Notes under the pieces: generated by a model
Told to the model about the DNA's origin: nothing
Seen by the model: only the letters and a program-made list of their open reading frames with translations
Databases searched by the model: none
Shown here: positions 22,958 to 35,569 of the stretch, one piece after another
Position numbering within the stretch: position 1 is the stretch's first letter
Layout of the letters: every line of letters starts with the position of its first letter
Translations under genes and position numbers: made by a program
Assembly: GCF_910591885.1 (NCBI RefSeq)
Contig: NC_063281.1
Location: forward strand, 7,040,700 to 7,104,699
Origin: Bombus terrestris
Lineage: Eukaryota > Arthropoda > Insecta > Hymenoptera > Apidae
Reading direction: 5' to 3'
DNA: 64,000 nt

Positions 22958-25432
22958 GTTCTAATGAGCTTTACTTTGTTTCACTAATCAGAATTTTAGA
23001 TATGCAACAGAAACAATCGATATCTTCGATAAAAAGTATATTTTATTAAACTTTTACATCTTTCTGTTCTGTCGCACTGCAATCAAGTGTTACGTCGTTA
23101 TAATCACGATATCAATTATCAATTACGATAACACGTTGGATAACGAATCATTTTATTTAAGCAGGAAAGTTTACTTATCATCTTCTTAAATGTTAAATCG
23201 ATAATATACTTTAATAAGTTACAAATGATATAAGGACCAAACGCAGTTTTCCAACTACTATATGACAGATAAGCATACATCCCGAAAAGGATATGGAATA
23301 TACATCCTTATATTCGTAGTACGAGTATTAAATTTATTGTGGGTTTTAAGTTATATTATATATGCTTTGAGATTTCCTCTTCAAACAAAAATTATTTTGT
23401 TTAATCAAAGATATGATATCTTTTCGAGTAACAAGAATTATACTAAGAATAGTGATCACGTTACGTTTTATTTTACGATAGAAAGCAAAATGTATCGATT
23501 ATATAGAAAGCTTTTATTCTGTTATTATATAAGTAATAAAAATATATATATAAAATTTACACAAATCCTAAGATTTCCTGTTGTTACACTCAGTCAGAAA
23601 CATCTTAAGTTCATTGCTTTTCGGTTCTGTGCGGCGTATAATTAATGGCGCCAAGTAGTTGGTAAGATGATACACGACAGTTTATTACAACGGTGAGAAC
23701 ATGGAATCATGACGTGTGATTTTTCGTCTGACGAAATATGATTCCAAAAATATGTTCAAGGAAACGATGGAAGACAAATGCCAGAGAAGTGTGTCGACCG
23801 TTTCATTTTGCGGTTGACACGTTCGAAGCAATCGATAATTTACACCCTTGCTACCTTGATGCTATCGATTGTGGAACCAATTAAGCGTAAAATTAACAAA
23901 CATTTTGGCTGACTTGTTTCTTCAAAGGTGTCAGCTTTCTGGCAACGTAACATATTGCAGAACATGCGAGAGGAGTGTCGTTCAAGTAATGTGATCTTAC
24001 GGACACACCTACTAGTTCTTTCCTTTTACTGTCTACTATGTTCCATCATAATGTATTCCTCATACTTGAAGATATAAAATTCGAAGTTCTTTTATACCGT
24101 TCTTTTTTTTCTTATGTTGCACCGAATCAAAACGTAAGAAAATTAATATAAATCAAACGCGATGGATATAAATAAATTTGAATCAGAATTAACTCCAAGC
24201 CAATATCATCTGGTTCTGATTTATTCAGAAGAGTCACAATTTGGCTGGCTGAAGTGTGAAACAAATTTCTGCAGTGTATTTCGTTGGTTTGCATAATCGT
24301 AGCCAAGTTTCGCATCTGTCAACAGTTTTTGTATCATTCTATCATCCCTTTCATCGTTCTGTTAATATAAACAATTGTGCGTCTAATAATCTCATTAAAT
24401 GTATGAACGAATGTACACTGACCTTATCATATAGGTAAATGACAAACTTATCGCGCATTTCGTATTACGAGAATTCAGATTTCTGTAGAATCGTAATACA
24501 GGTCTAATAATACATTTAAGCCGTTCAATTTATCATCCCGGTCATTATATGCAAATTCGCAACTATACACGCGTATTACACATATTTCGCATCTACTATT
24601 CCTCTCGATTTTCTTATTTGAATATAACTCATCATACAGTCATCGAATTATTGAAATATTAAAAAGAAATTAATCGTTCGTATTTTCCAAGTTGAAATGA
24701 CGTTCGGCATAATCAGGCTACTTCTAAATTCATATTCGATGCGGATGCAACAGATTGAAAATTGATATCAAACCGCGTTCGCTTTCTGTCAAGACAGTTA
24801 TTAAACAGCGTTTCATGGCGGTGACAGAAATTTATGGGTACCTCATTACCACCGTTTAGTGACTGCTACCGTCTCGCTGTACGAGATCATTAGGGGCTCC
24901 TTTCAGAAACGCACGTGCTTGCCAAGAACCGCCCAAACTTACATAGGATTGGTTGAACATACAATGACGTCATGAGCACGTGGCTTTTCGTCGCCGCCTC
25001 GAAGAACGAAGAATTTGACTTGGTTGCCAAAAAAAATATTGTTGGACATCGCGAGCAACCCCGACAATCAGTCGCTGGTTTCGACTCTAATCCCGCGAAC
25101 GGATCACGGATATCTATGAATGATCTGAATCGATCTCGTACTTGCAACTTCATCAGTCACGTCATTCTGCTTTTTCATAGAATAAAATCAAAAATGTTTC
25201 GTTAATTACCGACGAATCAAATTTGAGAACCATTGTACGAACAGGTAGTGATTGTGATGCGATGGTGATAAGCATAGTGAAGACATGTGCAGTGATTTTT
25301 AAAGGATCGACTCTTAAAAAACCACTAGATACGTATCTTTGAAGTACTTTGAAGCGGATATCTAATCAATCGGAACATCGAACGGAGATCTAAATGATAG
25401 TGTCAGGCATTTGAGAACGATCGAAATTTAGA
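22958..25432. other. Intergenic region between UBXN4 and the homeobox gene
   Basis: AT-rich sequence with short frames only; 23262-23645 is open for 127 codons but is A/T-driven and lacks any domain. The last 600 bases are less AT-rich and should hold the promoter and leader of the homeobox gene. I see no other gene. Confidence 0.5.
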
Positions 25433-28400
25433 ATGTCGGAAGAACACGTGAAAATATCAGAAACCAATAGAGAATCGATGGAATTGAATGAAAGTCCGAA
25501 AGTATGCTCCTTCAGTATCGAAAGTCTTTTAGCGCCAAGTAAGAAACCTGTCGAAGAGGAAACTCGTGTATCAATTCAGACCGAAACGTATTTGCAAGGT
25601 CACGAATGTAAGTTCGTCCAAAATTTCCGTTTCATTCTACGAAGATTAATGAAGCAAATTAAAAAAAAAAAAAAAATAAAATTCATTTAAATAGCAAATG
25701 ATTCGGAGGAACGGAAATTGATAGCGCCAGATTCCTCCATGTCCATGGCAGAAGAAATCGAATTTAACGATGTGGATCTGGTTTGCACGACCCCTGAACC
25801 AGAAATGTGTTATGGTAAGCTGAATTGAAAATTTTATGCCCGCATTACAATTGATTTGCAATGAAAATTAATTGAAATGCATTAGAGCGATTCTACTGAA
25901 ACAAAGAAGAACGTCGGTTTTAACATTTACGATAAAATTAAATGTTTCCATAAACATTCATCAGTTAAACGTATCCAAATGAAATCATTATAAAATCGCG
26001 TTTGCGATACTCGATTTTAATGACAGACTGTTTTGCAAGATTATACGGCGCAACTCAACAAATTATACAGGTGTTGCACACTTGTATTTGCTTTATCAAA
26101 TTACTTGGTTAATAAAGGCATATATATAGGTATATATATAAAGATATATATTGGTTATATATTGTATGAAAACACAGAGGTAAAAGCTCGGAAAATGTCT
26201 TAATTCAACAAATGGCAAACTATCGAGTTATTTCAGTTGAAAGTCTATTATTTAAAACATCTTATCGTATCTGTTATGTATTTATATTTCCTTAAATTGC
26301 ACGGCCAACCAAGATATCACAATAGTACAATAAAAAAGTCGGTATTAAAATAATACCGTGCCAATCATTCGAAAACACACGATGATTCTTTTAAAGTCTT
26401 AATCATTCGTTGCGCTGCCATCGTTTTAAGTTTTAATTGCCTCTCATTACCTAGAGATTCCTCATTAAAACTCTAAGTAAGTAATCAATAAAACACGTCG
26501 TAAAATCCGTAATATACGTTGACGCAAACATTCCGATGTCAACGCGAAACACTAAAATTACTTTGTATCCCAACTTTGCAGTTATTACACGTTGCGTAGT
26601 AATGGGTAATTGTTTCCACTTAATTCGGATATTGTTACCAACGTGAAAGGGAGTAATTGTTACAGAATCCACATGCTTCCTTCACGTGGTAACAAATTCG
26701 TAAGTTTGCGCGGACGACTGTGAGTTTGATCCATTACTTCCTGCAGGGTCCACGCCCACTCAATGTTCCTGCTCTTCGTTCACTATTTATCTGTCTCCTG
26801 CTAATTCTGCCATGGAAATGCGGCAAAATGTGTCTTCGTATCTCCACCGTACAGAATGTACAAAAAAAAAAAAAAAAAAAAAAAAAAGAAATACACCATG
26901 AACGGATAACATTCGGCGATATCTTATGAGTTGATCCTATTTGGTTTCCATTTCCAGCGTTAATAAGAAATTCTTTACATATCTTAATCTCTCGATGCAT
27001 TTTCTAGTTACAACCGTATTACGATCGTTATGGCGAATCAATTCCTTAGAGTCATAGATTCAGTTCATACAGAATATCCATTTACTGGACTAGTGTTATT
27101 ATATGTCCACGCCATAATGTACGAAGAGACATCGATAGTTGGCTCAGCTCAATTCCATTTTACCAAGAGTGTTTTAGATTCTCGACGACTAATTTCCACC
27201 AAGGGCCCTTGTCTTGTGTGATTTACACAACGTAATGGTCACCGCGATAAATCCGAGATCTAAGGAAAGGACAATTCTCGTTTGCGCCGTGCTTTTCAAC
27301 TGAGATATGTGGGACGTCGCGTCCAACTACAAAGCCGTCAACGCGACGCGTAAATCTTTGCAAAAGCTGCCTCGCGAACGAGTAAAGTCGTCCAAAAGAT
27401 ATTTTCCTTTTTTACCGGCTCACTTTTATGATTTTTAATAAACGATTTACTTGGTCGTTTCTTCAACGCGTAATATATCTTGCAACTGTCTATCAGATAT
27501 AGGAATTATAGTAGGGATATCATCATCGTTGAATACCAAACGTATAATGGTCTAATTCTAGACTCAAAATCATTTTCAATTCCTTGAAGAGTAAAACGAG
27601 ACATCTTTCGTTGAAATCTCTGCAGTCTACGATATTAATCTAAGTGAACGATGGTTTAGATCATGACAAAAGATCTAGCCATCTGTCTATTCTGAAGCGT
27701 CCAATGGGTATGACTTACGCGTGTGGATTAATTATCCTGGTAGTTGGCCACGAGTGTGAAATCGTGCAACGCCGAACGAATGAAAATTAGCCACGTTTTA
27801 TCGCGCATTTCTACTCGTGCTCTCACCATTCATCACAGAATAATTAGGAGACAAGTTCACCGCAGCTCGCAGCAATTAGGTAAACTAGAGGGCGTGGTGT
27901 TCTATTTCGGCTCGCTGTGCTCCTCGTCGGCTTCCACCGCACGCTTCTTCACGTTTTAAGCTCCTTTTTGCACCGTAGCCTTCCACGCCAACCCTTTCTT
28001 CCCTCTTCTTCTTCTTCTCCTTCTTCTTCGCGGAGCTCGTTCGTCAATGCAACCGAGTCAGAAAGTCGACGACAAATGAGCCGCGCGAGCACCCTCCGAA
28101 AATATTTTTCTCTTCCGCTCGTTCAGATCTTTTCCGGAAAAGAATGTTAGCTTTTCTTTCAACGAAAGGTGTGAAAGCTCCGTTAGAAAAAAAAATTCCC
28201 GAAATGTTTCGTTAGAAGAAATTACAATAAATTTCCTATAGGTAATTCTTTAAAGAGAAGAGTAAGACGGATTTAATTCTTTATTAACTGCAATGTCCAC
28301 AGGCATCGTGCTAATACAACAGATATAACCGTTCAAATCTAAAATGTAAACACGTGCTACTTGTAGCCTTTGATATTATTATCTGCGCATACTGTTTCCC

Positions 28401-31400
28401 AGCATTCGAGTTGGAATCCTTCCTTAATTTACACGTGCACAAGCACGCACGTCGTACGACGTGGTTCACGTCGAGTGAATTAGAGGCGGTACGGTTTTAG
28501 CCGACGACTCTGTAGTACGGGAGAGAAGAGAAGTCTCGAAAAACGCGCGAGAAACGCGACAATTACGTCGCCATCTGACAATTAGTAGCCGGTAAACGAC
28601 ACTCTGCGGTCCCGGTAACCACGCCGCAAATACTTTTTTCGAGATATTTATTGCACCTCTGACTGCAAGGGTTGCTCGAGCCGATCCATTCTTCTTGCAA
28701 AGGAGGAAGCTTTTGTCATCGATTTATCGATGCCAAAATAACAGGTTCTCTTCACGTTTGATACAGTGATAGATGAGGTCTAATCTTTCCAACGTGCTTG
28801 TTCCAAGACATTCAATACAGATGAGATGCTAATTATATTCTAACGACACGAACAACCGAGCGATTTGATCCTGTTATTCAAGGGATTTAAGGGATTTTGT
28901 ATTAATTTTCACTATGCATATATTTATATATATAATGTATTATTTCTAAAGGTGATAAAATAGGGTATAGTATGCGTACGCTATGACACGAATGGTATTG
29001 CTGTGTTGCGAGTTATACTTTTCTTTTTTGAAGTAACAGACGTATATACATATATTCAACGGTGGAGCGTCGTGCTGCCAGGGTTTTTCGTCGGATGACG
29101 AATGGGCAGATAATTAGAAGATGATCCCCGCTACTTAGAACGCGATCCTGTTACCAGTCGACTAAAAGAGACCCCAAAGACATTCCTCATGGGCGAGGCG
29201 CGACGTCTTGTACCAGCGGCTTGTAAGCTCGGGATAAATATAAATATAAACAAGTTCGACGGAGGGAAAAAAGTAACGAGATTGATGAGGAAAGAAATCT
29301 TAAAGGGGTAATTGGGTTTGGTCAAGTTAAAAAGAGACGGCGTTTTGTATCGTCTATGGTGCCGATCTCATTTAAAAGCAATTAAAATGAGAACAGGTCG
29401 CGTCACGGCACATAAACCACCGCTTTACAATTAATGATAGGTCTTTGTCATCGCACCAGTTGTTTAAATCTAGTCCCGTTTATTCCTGATCAAACATCGA
29501 ATACGATGTTATAGTTTATAATTCGCAGTTGTCTGCTATTTAATCTCGCATGAGGCACGTGTTATTAGAGCTCATTTAATTACGACGCGTTTTCATTCCG
29601 CTGAAGTAACATGACCAGCGTCGCGCAATTATTCGATAATTACACGATAAGGAAACGTGGCTTAATTATCATTTCTCGCCCGATGTACTTCACAATACAT
29701 ATAGAAATAGTATAATCCTTTCCACGATGTTACCAGAGGCGTGTACCAGCAGTAGCGGTGCCAACTCTACAACAGGTGTAGATAGAGACATTCAAGAAAA
29801 AAGTGACAGCGCTATTAGCGATGACGAAAGAAAGAAGAGGCCTCGTACGGCATTCACCGCGGCGCAAATTAAGTCATTAGAAGCAGAATTCGAGAGGAAC
29901 AAATACCTAAGTGTGGCGAAAAGACTACAGCTCAGCAAAAGTCTGAAACTGACTGAAACTCAGGTACGTGTTACATAATTTATGTCGCTATTCATTCCAA
30001 AGATTTCCGGAGCGGAAACTGATCTACCTAACGGTTTCATGCGGAGAAGAAAAATTACCACATTATATTTCATAATAATGAGAAGAACTGGAGCTACTAA
30101 ATAAGAGTCCCCTGTGATTAAAGGGAAACACATTTCGCTGAAGTTGCTTCGAACAAGATGCACACCACACAATAAATTGCGATAACGTCTGAGACTTCCG
30201 TAGCCTAAGGGCACCTGAAATAGTTTAAGTTCCATGTATCCTGAGTTCCTCAAATTCAACCGGGCATTGAATTATGGCTTTAAAGGTCACCATATGTATA
30301 GGCGCCAGATTGTGGCGCCATGGGGGAAGATCTCCTTTTAAGACCAATTAGCACTTATACGCCCTTTCTTCTCGCACGGAGAAGACGAGAACGCAAAACG
30401 ATCGCTCCTTTCTTTCATGGAAATCTTTAATTAATCATCGTGTTGCGTAGAAATTATATTCTACCTAGAAATTCGATTCTTTTTATCTACTATAGGCGCC
30501 ACGTTTAAGCAACCCTCTGTATTGCTCACTTTTCTACGCAATTCGGTTTCTAATATTATCCTCGCGATCCGAAGTGCTCAGCTTTCAACAAAGATTTAGC
30601 TACGTAATCCTACACAAAGTTATAGAAATGGATTGCGACAGTTACATAATTCTTCCATTTACTTTATAGGATGCAACATGGCTTGCTGTTGCATCGCTTT
30701 AAACTAATTAATTTATGACAATACCCTGGATATTTTCTGTTCGGTCGAGTTGCAATCGTCCAGACCAGTAATGTCGCGAACTGTAATAATTGCCAAAGCG
30801 GTAGAAATATCGCGGGGTACCGCGAACGAGGCAGATAATTATCTTCGTGATCACAGCAAAAGGCAAGGATGATCAGACGACGGATCAGAGGGAAGAAGGA
30901 GACGTGTCGTGGCGCAGACATAACTGTCACAATATTTCTCGTAGTTAACGAGCCAGCTCCGGGAGTCCCCTTCTTCTTGCTCTACTGCTTCTCCGATTCG
31001 TGTGTACGTTTCCAGCATGCCACAAGAACTAAGAATCCCGGGACAACGGATGCTTCGAAGCGACGGACCGAAGAGGCGTCGATTTTTTAATTAGGATATA
31101 TTACCGCTTTGAACGTTCTGAATCCGGTTTAGGCATTCCCCTTCAGAAAATTCTGTAGAAATCGTATCCAAGATGGTGACATCATTTTTTCCCGCGTTGC
31201 CTCACATGTTTCATCTTTTTCTCATGGTCAGGCTTGATCCACTTCTCCACACAGGAGCTTCAATTTGTATGTTTCTTTAAATTCATAATATCCCTTGAAG
31301 ATTGTTGTATTTTCGCAATTATTTAACATAGAACATATAGCGTTATTTTTTGTATAAATATATTTGAAAAGCTCAAGCTTGCGAGGTTTGCAATTTCAAA

Positions 31401-32123
31401 TGTGGTGGCGAAAAGCTTTTCAAATGCCTCGGTAGCGCAGTAGGCAGCGCGTAAGTCTCATAATCTTAAGGTCGTGAGTTCGATCCTCACCCGGGGCAAA
31501 TATTTTTGATTTTGGTTACGAGAAACTCTGATCTTCCTTGATCTTAACATATTATACTTCGTAGCTTATGTTATTCACTTAATGTCTTATCGAATCAATG
31601 TTTTCTTCACCTAGGTCACTTCAATTCTTTATTGAACATACTACTATAAACGAATAATATTTTCTAACACTCGTATTTGTTAATGAATTTTTGTGTTGTT
31701 TCTTATATTTATAGATTAAAATTTGGTTTCAAAATAGACGTACAAAGTGGAAAAGGAAGTACACAAACGACGTGGAACTGCTGGCGCAACAATATTACTC
31801 CAGTTTAGGTATTCCTGCACCCCGACCAATTTTCGTCGAGGATCGTCTTTGGTGAGTATCGATATTCAATGAAAATTTGACTTTTTATAAAGGAAAAGTT
31901 TTTTTGCAGGTTCTTTAATTATCCAGCGCAATTGCAACCAGGAGCACCGATTTTTCCACAACATTTAGCGACAGTACCTTTACCATCTGCCTTGCCTATT
32001 GTTCAACCATTGCCAAGTAATTTAACAATGGGTCAACAGACATCGATTTTCCAAAACATCCCAACAAGTAATCCGACATATCATTTAAGCCAAAGATTAG
32101 ACTTTAGGCATCAAGATTCTTAA
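25433..32123 (+). CDS. lms: NK-like homeodomain transcription factor resembling Drosophila lateral muscles scarcer
   Basis: Five exons, 25433-25607, 25695-25814, 29737-29963, 31715-31851 and 31910-32123, join in phase to 290 residues. An in-frame TGA lies seven codons before the ATG. An EH1-like repressor motif FSIESLL is at 27-33, suggesting Groucho recruitment. The homeodomain is 131-190 (KKRPRTAFTAAQIKSLEAEF at its start, then WFQNRR with Gln50 and Asn51), interrupted by an intron after homeodomain residue 44. Directly after it, a conserved tail with YYSSLGIPAPRP and EDRLWFF matches, from memory, the Drosophila CG13424/lms product rather than BarH, Msx or NK1. In flies lms acts in lateral transverse muscle identity and in the wing disc. 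Intron 2 is 3.9 kb and intron 3 is 1.75 kb and contains a tRNA gene. Both first exons carry no domain beyond EH1, but their phases fit the homeobox exon exactly. The homeodomain is certain; the lms assignment is likely. Confidence 0.82.
25815..29736 (+). other. Large intron 2 of the homeobox gene
   Basis: A 3.9 kb intron (donor ATG|GTAAGC, acceptor TTACCAG). It holds a 25-base A run at 26862-26886, an AT dinucleotide patch near 26126-26160, and a CTT-rich tract near 28004-28032 inside a more CpG-rich part (about 27240-28130). No open frame in it is convincing. Long introns in patterning genes commonly hold enhancers; that is inference here. Confidence 0.6.
26862..26886 (+). repeat. 25-base poly(A) run
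   Basis: An uninterrupted A25 inside intron 2 of the homeobox gene, followed by GAAATACACC. It could be the tail of an old retroposed fragment or a simple repeat; I see no clear target-site duplication. Confidence 0.8.
31410..31421. promoter_or_regulatory. 12-bp palindrome just upstream of tRNA-Met
   Basis: GAAAAGCTTTTC is a perfect palindrome ending four bases before the first base of the mature tRNA. A 5' context element is possible, but its role is unknown. Confidence 0.35.
31426..31498 (+). tRNA. tRNA-Met (CAT), elongator type, nested in a homeobox intron
   Basis: A complete 73-base cloverleaf. The acceptor stem GCCTCGG pairs with CCGGGGC (one G-U) and the discriminator is A. The D arm is GCGC...GCGC, the anticodon loop CTCATAA has CAT at 31459-31461, and the T arm is GTGAG-TTCGATC-CTCAC. 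Internal box A (TAGCGCAGTAGG) and box B (GTTCGATCC) are present, with a T5 run at 31503-31507 as Pol III terminator. No intron. The acceptor stem and T loop fit elongator rather than initiator tRNA-Met. It lies on the same strand as the host gene, inside the intron that splits the homeodomain. Confidence 0.96.
31503..31507 (+). terminator. Pol III terminator of tRNA-Met
   Basis: A run of five T residues starting five bases after the tRNA 3' end. Confidence 0.7.
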
Positions 32124-32715
32124 ATGCGAAAATATTCCGTGTTAACGTTACATCAAATGAGTTGGTAAAGCTCATATGCAATATCAATATAATTAATGTC
32201 GTGCAGGATTGGATCGTTAGAAATCTGGGTATGTGATATATATTTTTGAAAATGTTAAAATTAATAACATTTTTAAACATTCTAAAGAACGGTTAAGATA
32301 TTTGTTAATTTTTTATTATCACAATAAATAATGATACTAAAATGGAACCAAAATTCGTGCCAAGAATATATCATAGTGAAAACGTAATCCTCATTTAAAT
32401 CGTAAAAAATTAAACATTTTCATTTAAATAACGATAGAAGTATAGAAAATGAACAAGGTAAATAAAAAGTTTATTAATCGCATTTATTATAAAGAGATAC
32501 AATATATACAGTAAATTTTTATAACAATTTCCTGATTTTAATGAAAAACTAACAAATATATTTTTATCTCTAAATAGTATATATTGTAGTATTAATAAAT
32601 ATTGTAATCCTTTCCTAAATCTTATTGTTATAAAGTAATCAATTATTTATTATTATTGTGTACAATCGGCAAAGGTATAAAAGATGATATCAATGCAATG
32701 TCAGAAATTGCCTTA
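32124..32715. other. Convergent 3' UTRs of the homeobox gene and cyclin H
   Basis: Very AT-rich, tail-to-tail. AATAAA on + at 32323-32328 would end the homeobox mRNA about 200 bases after its stop. TTTATT at 32646-32651 (AATAAA on -) would end cyclin H about 65 bases after its stop. The two predicted ends do not overlap. Confidence 0.5.
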
Positions 32716-34345
32716 TTATAGAGCCGAAGGAGACAAAACTTTGCTGACACCTAAGATTTTCTCATCATGAGCTGCTTGATCTTGTATAATTTTAGCATAT
32801 TTTTCATTGTCTTGTAAATCTTCCTCATCTAACATTTCTTGCATTCTCTGCTTATAACTGTAATAGTATATACAAAAATCTTATCTTGTTGAAGCTTATG
32901 TTACCAAATATAATTTACATTATACTTAAAGTATATTTAAAACTATGTTTAAGATTATAAATATATACTTACATTTCACTGTCAGGATTATTTTCCTGAT
33001 TTCTACATTTTTCCAATTTCTTTTCCAAAGCTCTTACCACTTCTCTTGAAGGAGGTTCTACACATTTAGCCATAGATCTTATTTCTAGAATATATATTAT
33101 ATATGTCAATTAAAATATATTGTAGAAATACAAAGTAACATAAATTAAAGAGGATATATTTACTTCTTACTGCTTCTATTATACATACTAAATGTTCTTG
33201 AGAGAACAAAATATCAGTTACATAATTATCTAAATTAGCAGAGGCTCTAGATGCAGCATGTAATGTTGCAGCCAATGCAACTTGGCTTGGTGTATATAGT
33301 AAAACACTATCAGTCAAAAATACCCTTTCTAAAAATTCATCGATATATGGCCTCAACCGTTCTGGATTTTCCAAAGATGTATACCTCGTCTAAAAATATA
33401 TTAATTCTATCAAATACATCAAAACTATTGAACTTACACTGATATAAAGGTATTGAAGATGTACCTTGATATCTATCATTAATCCCTCTACAGGTCTGAA
33501 TGGATTGTGCACTGTTAAGTTATAATTTAGTTGCTGCATAAGGAGCAATTCATTATTAAGTATAATATCAGATGCCTTTTCTCTATCTCCTTTAATATTA
33601 GCAACAAACTGACATATGGATACATTAAATTCTTCTACCTAAAATTAACTACTGTGACAAACTGCAGAAATGTAATGATAATATGGAAATAATATAATTA
33701 CTTTACAAGCCAAGTAAACACAAGTGACTAAAATCTCTTTGGGATGATAATCCATAACACTGTTTCTAAGGTAAAATCGTTTGAAATAATGCAACGCAGT
33801 AGCTACAGTGGCACGTGGCATTGAAGGTGTGAAGCGACGACAGAAGTCTCTCAATTGTAATTCATAGAAACGAAGTAATGTACGTTCCTCTGTGTGGGAT
33901 AGAAAATGTTCTTCTCTCTGCTCTGGCTTTTTAAAATATAAGTTTCATGTTATGTTTTGTGGAAATAACATGTGTATATCACAATGCATGCAATACAAAA
34001 TTATACACCAAAAAACAAATTGAAAAATGACAAATAAAAATTCATATAAAACAGTGTACATATGTATCGACATATTTAGCTACAATTATCAATAGAGTCA
34101 AATATCTACTTCACCAGCTTATTTGGAAATAATACTTTTATCTTTAATTATAATACGCACGATAACGGTTTGACAATTAAAATACAAAATTTCATCGTTT
34201 ATTTATCACTGCAAGCAGCATAACTCACCTTCATATTCGCACCATGCCTTTGGATAAATTCTGCATTGGTTTTTTCTCTTAATGCTGTTAAGTCATTTTC
34301 ATCGCTAAATATCCAATACCTTCTCTGTGAACTTTGCGGGAACAT
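32716..34345 (-). CDS. CycH: Cyclin H, subunit of CDK-activating kinase and TFIIH
   Basis: Six exons on the minus strand, 34345-34229, 33926-33702, 33638-33465, 33389-33164, 33084-32973 and 32857-32716, join in phase to 331 residues (human cyclin H has 323). The start MFPQSSQRRYWIFSDENDL is the cyclin H N-terminal helix region, followed by the first cyclin box (about 55-155; the CRRFTPSMPRATVATA and VLVTCVYLACKV-type helices), the second box with FLTDSVLLYTPSQVALAAT, and a C-terminal helix with ALEKKLEKCRNQ. Cyclin H pairs with Cdk7 and Mat1 to activate cell-cycle CDKs and, within TFIIH, to phosphorylate the RNA polymerase II C-terminal domain. The acceptor of exon 2 (AAAAAG) has a weak pyrimidine tract, but frame and homology require it. 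The gene is convergent with the homeobox gene and starts only 115 bases from a possible divergent small ORF. Confidence 0.93.
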
Positions 34346-34460
34346 CGTAATTGTACTTTTGATAAGTATATTCAAATACGCTAGGCACAATAACACAAAA
34401 CTCAAACTTGACGTTTACACTGTAAAATCACACGGCAAAAACCGGCATTAAATATCCAAG
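34346..34460. promoter_or_regulatory. Compact promoter upstream of cyclin H
   Basis: A short spacer ending in CAAGATGGCG at 34457-34466, a YY1/Pho-type promoter motif. That motif overlaps the ATG of a possible plus-strand small ORF, so the promoter may be bidirectional. Confidence 0.4.
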
Positions 34461-34616
34461 ATGGCGTGCGATGTTTCGACCAGTCTATCGCAGAGGGCAG
34501 CATTAGACGCACTTTGCGCCTATTCCTATGTCGATACGGTCGCGAACTACAAGATGGACGCAACGCTAACCTCTCCGCAGGAAAAGTTTTGTTCGCTAAG
34601 GAAGCACCTGGTTTGA
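34461..34616 (+). CDS. Possible 51-codon small ORF divergent from cyclin H
   Basis: ATG in good context (AAGATGG) followed by 51 codons to TGA. The predicted start is MACDVSTSLSQRAALDALCA. I recognise no family. Base composition is richer in GC than what follows, which is the only coding-like sign. It could equally be a promoter upstream transcript or chance. A second frame (34466-34687) overlaps it, so neither is secure. Confidence 0.2.
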   Translation: MACDVSTSLSQRAALDALCAYSYVDTVANYKMDATLTSPQEKFCSLRKHLV

Positions 34617-35569
34617 TTCAAAAGCAGCGGCAGAGGATGAGAAGACGTACTTGTATTTTTTTAAGTGAAGAAAATAAAAGCATGTAATATTTTCTCACAG
34701 TAGTATCGATACAATGCAGCAATGTACGTAAAATTAACAAATGCGTTGCATTATTACAGTTGGTGTTTATTTACGATGCACATGCAAAAATTGGCAGGCT
34801 GTTTGCAGAACAAGTAAGGTAACAGATAATAATTCAATTTCCATTGCATGCAATTGTCTTTTCAATACATCTATATTCGTCTATATTTACTTGACTGTTT
34901 CAATGATATTGGATAATGAGGATGATATTAACAGTAAAAAATAATGAATATATATAATATATGTATATGTATGTATAAGAAACATATTCTTGGTATTTTG
35001 AATTTCTATTTGCTATTCGTATTTATATTTATCTGTATTCATGTTTCCTTATCGAAATAGCATTGTTTTCAACAAAGGTTGTCAGTATCATTTTAGTGAA
35101 TGTTATTGTTTTAAAGAATGTTTTAAAGAAATAGAAATTTTCTAATGCATTATAGGTTATACGCTGTAGCAAATAGTTTAACACATAATATTGCGAACTA
35201 TTTATATAGGATATACGTTACATTATTTAGTATTACTATAGGAAAGATATATAAATGCATAAAAATACTGAACCATTAGTATAAAAATATGGAATGGAAC
35301 AAAATACTCGAACATAATAAATAAATACAATATAATACACATTGAAGATCGCACACACATTTTATGAACGACAATATGTCTTGCGAATATGATGTTAAGA
35401 AATGATGTTCAACAAAGTTACGGCACAAAGATACGAGCTGGTGAGTACAACAGAGGTTAGAGTTTTCGGTAAAAGGGATCATATTTTCTGGTAACGTGAT
35501 TGTACGTGCCAGTAATAAACAAGATTGGCGAATGGTTGATACAGGGTTAGAGGTGGGGGGCCAATTTTA

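Noticed and set aside
23262..23645. 127-codon ORF downstream of UBXN4
   Set aside because: Strongly AT-driven amino acid content (Ile, Tyr, Lys, Phe), no domain, no promoter or splice context.
29727..29978. Homeobox gene starting at the local ATG 29727
   Set aside because: The acceptor TTACCAG at 29736 falls inside this start, and two upstream exons join in exact phase, so the ATG is intronic.
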